From Auanema rhodensis (Eukaryota; Nematoda; Chromadorea; Rhabditida; Rhabditidae): 64,000 bases of DNA. The stretch is taken from contig OZ059896.1 of NCBI GenBank assembly GCA_964057225.1, positions 11,454,501 to 11,518,500 of the forward strand, in the 5' to 3' direction. The notes beneath the pieces are model-generated. The model searched no databases. It was given only the letters and a program-made list of their open reading frames with translations, and was not told the DNA's origin. The translations under genes were made by a program, and so were the position numbers. This document shows, piece after piece, positions 62,481 through 64,000 of this stretch; the first letter of the stretch is position 1, and every line of letters starts with the position of its first letter.

Positions 62481-63504
62481 TATTTTGGCGAGCATTTATT
62501 ACGATATAAAACACCCAGCTTCATATACATCAGCCAAGAATTTATTATCGCAAGCACGAAAACATGGCATTTCAAAGGTACAAGTTGATGATTTTTTGCA
62601 AGATTCTGAAACTTTTACACGACATAAACCAACCAGAATGCGTATGCAGACTAGAAAGACTAGAGGATGTGGTCGATTTCTAACAGTGCAAGCAGATTTG
62701 GTTGATATGCAAAAATATAAAAAATTAAACGACGGCTATGCTTACATGTTGACCATGATTGATGTTTATACACGCATGTTATATGTTAGGCCTTTGAAAA
62801 CTAAAGGTGGTATAGAGGTTGCTAGTGCATTTGAAAGTTTATTCAAGAATTTTATACCAATTCAGTTGATTACTGATAATGGCACAGAGTTTTATAATAG
62901 TCATTGTGAAAAACTATTCAAAAAGTTTGCCATACTGCACGGATCTACAAGTTCACCACAAAAGGCTGCAATGGTGGAGCGAGCAAATAGAACTTTAAAA
63001 ACACGCATGATGAAATATCTCTATTACAAGAATAATCATCGTTGGATTGATATCCTAGATGATTTGGTTGAAGGAATAAACAAATCTTATAACCGCTCTA
63101 TAAAAATGCGGCCCATTGATGTTAAAGCAAATATATTCATTGAAGAATATGCACCAGCTGTTAAAAGCCGCTTTAAAATTGGTGATACTGTTCGCATAAG
63201 CAAAAATAGGCGTACTTTTGAAAAAAGCTACGAGTCTGGATATACAATGGAGCTGTTCACAATTGATGAGGTTGTAACCGGAAACCCAACCGTGTATAAA
63301 CTTGTAGATTATAATGGTGAACGTATAAAGGGAATATTCTACGAACCTGAACTTGTCTTGGCTACTAATAAAAGCAACAAGTACTATATAGAAAAAGTTT
63401 TAAAAGAGCGTACTCGAAGCGGTAAACGTCAAGTATTTGTAAAATGGAGTGGATATCCCGACAACTTTAATGAATGGATAGATGCAGAAAATTTAAATGT
63501 ATAA
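62437..63504 (+). CDS. int: E1 chromodomain integrase
   Basis: 355 aa, intact DDE and chromodomain. It has NKYYIEK instead of NQYYIEK just before the chromodomain. The gene survives although E1's polymerase and capsid genes are broken. Confidence 0.92.
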   Translation: MAKVVKGSTLDYGNDILASIYYDIKHPASYTSAKNLLSQARKHGISKVQVDDFLQDSETFTRHKPTRMRMQTRKTRGCGRFLTVQADLVDMQKYKKLNDGYAYMLTMIDVYTRMLYVRPLKTKGGIEVASAFESLFKNFIPIQLITDNGTEFYNSHCEKLFKKFAILHGSTSSPQKAAMVERANRTLKTRMMKYLYYKNNHRWIDILDDLVEGINKSYNRSIKMRPIDVKANIFIEEYAPAVKSRFKIGDTVRISKNRRTFEKSYESGYTMELFTIDEVVTGNPTVYKLVDYNGERIKGIFYEPELVLATNKSNKYYIEKVLKERTRSGKRQVFVKWSGYPDNFNEWIDAENLNV

Positions 63505-63800
63505 TTTTTCAATGTTATAAACAATTGTAATTATAATAAATGATTTATTTGATATATCGCATAATGTAACAATAAAAAACCAGCAAAATACAAACAACAA
63601 TTCAACCTGGAAAAAAAAAATGTAGACTATTCAAATTTTCAAATTCTTACCAGTTGGTTGATCATTCGTCCTCAATTGATGAGCCATTGATGGATATTCG
63701 CAAGAGCTGGAAAAAAAAAAATGTTACGGCTGAGAATATAAAAATGCCACATAACAAAACAAGAATAAAACGCCAATTGTACTATTTGTGCTTGTTGTAG
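63505..63800. other. Spacer between integrase and Cys-rich gene, E1
   Basis: The shared poly(A) palindrome is at 63535-63549; the minus-strand splice-like signals are as in E3. Confidence 0.45.
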
Positions 63801-63980
63801 TCAAAATGAAGGATCAAAGCGGATAAACATGTTCAGGTTGAGTGCTTCTGGACTTAGTTTAAAGTAGAATACATTCTGCTTATAACCAAAAGTCTTTACA
63901 GTAGCCTCATCTGCATATATAACAATATAGCCCATATTGTTCAACAATTGCTTGCACGTCATGGTGTTATAAGAGCGCAT
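63801..63980 (-). CDS. E1 Cys-rich protein, last exon only
   Basis: The 180-nt exon 3 is complete, with its stop at 63801-63803. The other two exons, with the Cys cluster, lie beyond the window. Confidence 0.65.
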   Translation of the reverse strand: MRSYNTMTCKQLLNNMGYIVIYADEATVKTFGYKQNVFYFKLSPEALNLNMFIRFDPSF

Positions 63981-64000
63981 CTAAAAAAAATGATAAAATT

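Larger units (their letters stand above)
876..64000 (+). mobile_element. E1: outer Polinton/Maverick, subfamily I, right end missing
   Basis: E1 begins at 876 with AGTAGAGAGCCGTGC and continues past the window end. Its own DNA is 876-4889, 37785-41002 and 57657-64000; the rest is younger nested elements. Two insertions have broken its polymerase (E2 at 4889/37785) and its major capsid gene (E4 at 41002/57657). All other visible genes keep open frames. Compared with the complete E3, roughly 1.7-2 kb of the right end (two exons of the Cys-rich gene, the upstream region and the right TIR) is not in the window. It is the oldest of the four elements, because E2 and E4 lie inside it. Confidence 0.93.

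Noticed and set aside
1-64000. Envelope or fusion glycoprotein gene as in some nematode Mavericks
   Set aside because: No ORF with signal peptide, large ectodomain and transmembrane anchor was found; only the 56-aa membrane protein is present.

Overview
The window is almost entirely made of Polinton/Maverick elements: large, virus-like, self-synthesising DNA transposons of eukaryotes. The host is an AT-rich animal. Short spliceosomal introns and a non-LTR retrotransposon flank show that it is a eukaryote. Introns of about 39-49 nt would fit, for example, some beetles or nematodes, but the sequence does not identify the species.

Layout. Four elements are nested like Russian dolls. Element 1 (E1) starts at 876 inside a non-LTR reverse transcriptase (1-869, minus strand) and runs past the right edge of the window. 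Element 2 (E2, 4890-37784) is inserted in E1's DNA polymerase gene, with target-site duplication (TSD) CAGATG. Element 3 (E3, 15640-31296) is inserted in E2's penton-like gene (TSD AATAAG). Element 4 (E4, 41003-57656) is inserted, in the opposite orientation, in E1's major capsid gene (TSD AGCCAT). Every visible element end begins AGTAGAGAGCC or ends with its reverse complement, and every complete element has a perfect 6-bp TSD, as expected for Polintons. E1 and E3 form subfamily I; E2 and E4 form subfamily II. The members of each pair look nearly identical, so the insertions are recent. E3 and E4 are complete elements with no broken gene.

Gene content, in order in each element: terminal inverted repeat (TIR); a 14-exon protein-primed family B DNA polymerase (+); major capsid protein and a pX/pVI-like basic minor protein (-); adenain-like cysteine protease, a 56-aa membrane protein and a C2H2 zinc-finger protein (+); penton-like protein (-); FtsK/HerA-type packaging ATPase, a 102-aa helical protein, a 238-245-aa protein and a chromodomain integrase (+); a three-exon Cys-rich protein (-); TIR. 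Together these are a replication module (polymerase), an integration module (integrase and TIRs) and a virion module (capsid, penton, protease, ATPase).

The packing is viral. There are stop/start contacts of 0 nt and 4-nt ATGA overlaps, a 44-nt overlap into the integrase, divergent start codons 38-39 bp apart, and palindromic AATAAA...TTTATT signals shared by convergent genes. The least explained parts are the iterated palindromes in the TIRs, a SUMO-interaction-like motif at the polymerase N-terminus, a protease lacking the expected acidic catalytic residue, and how the overlapping reading frames are translated.
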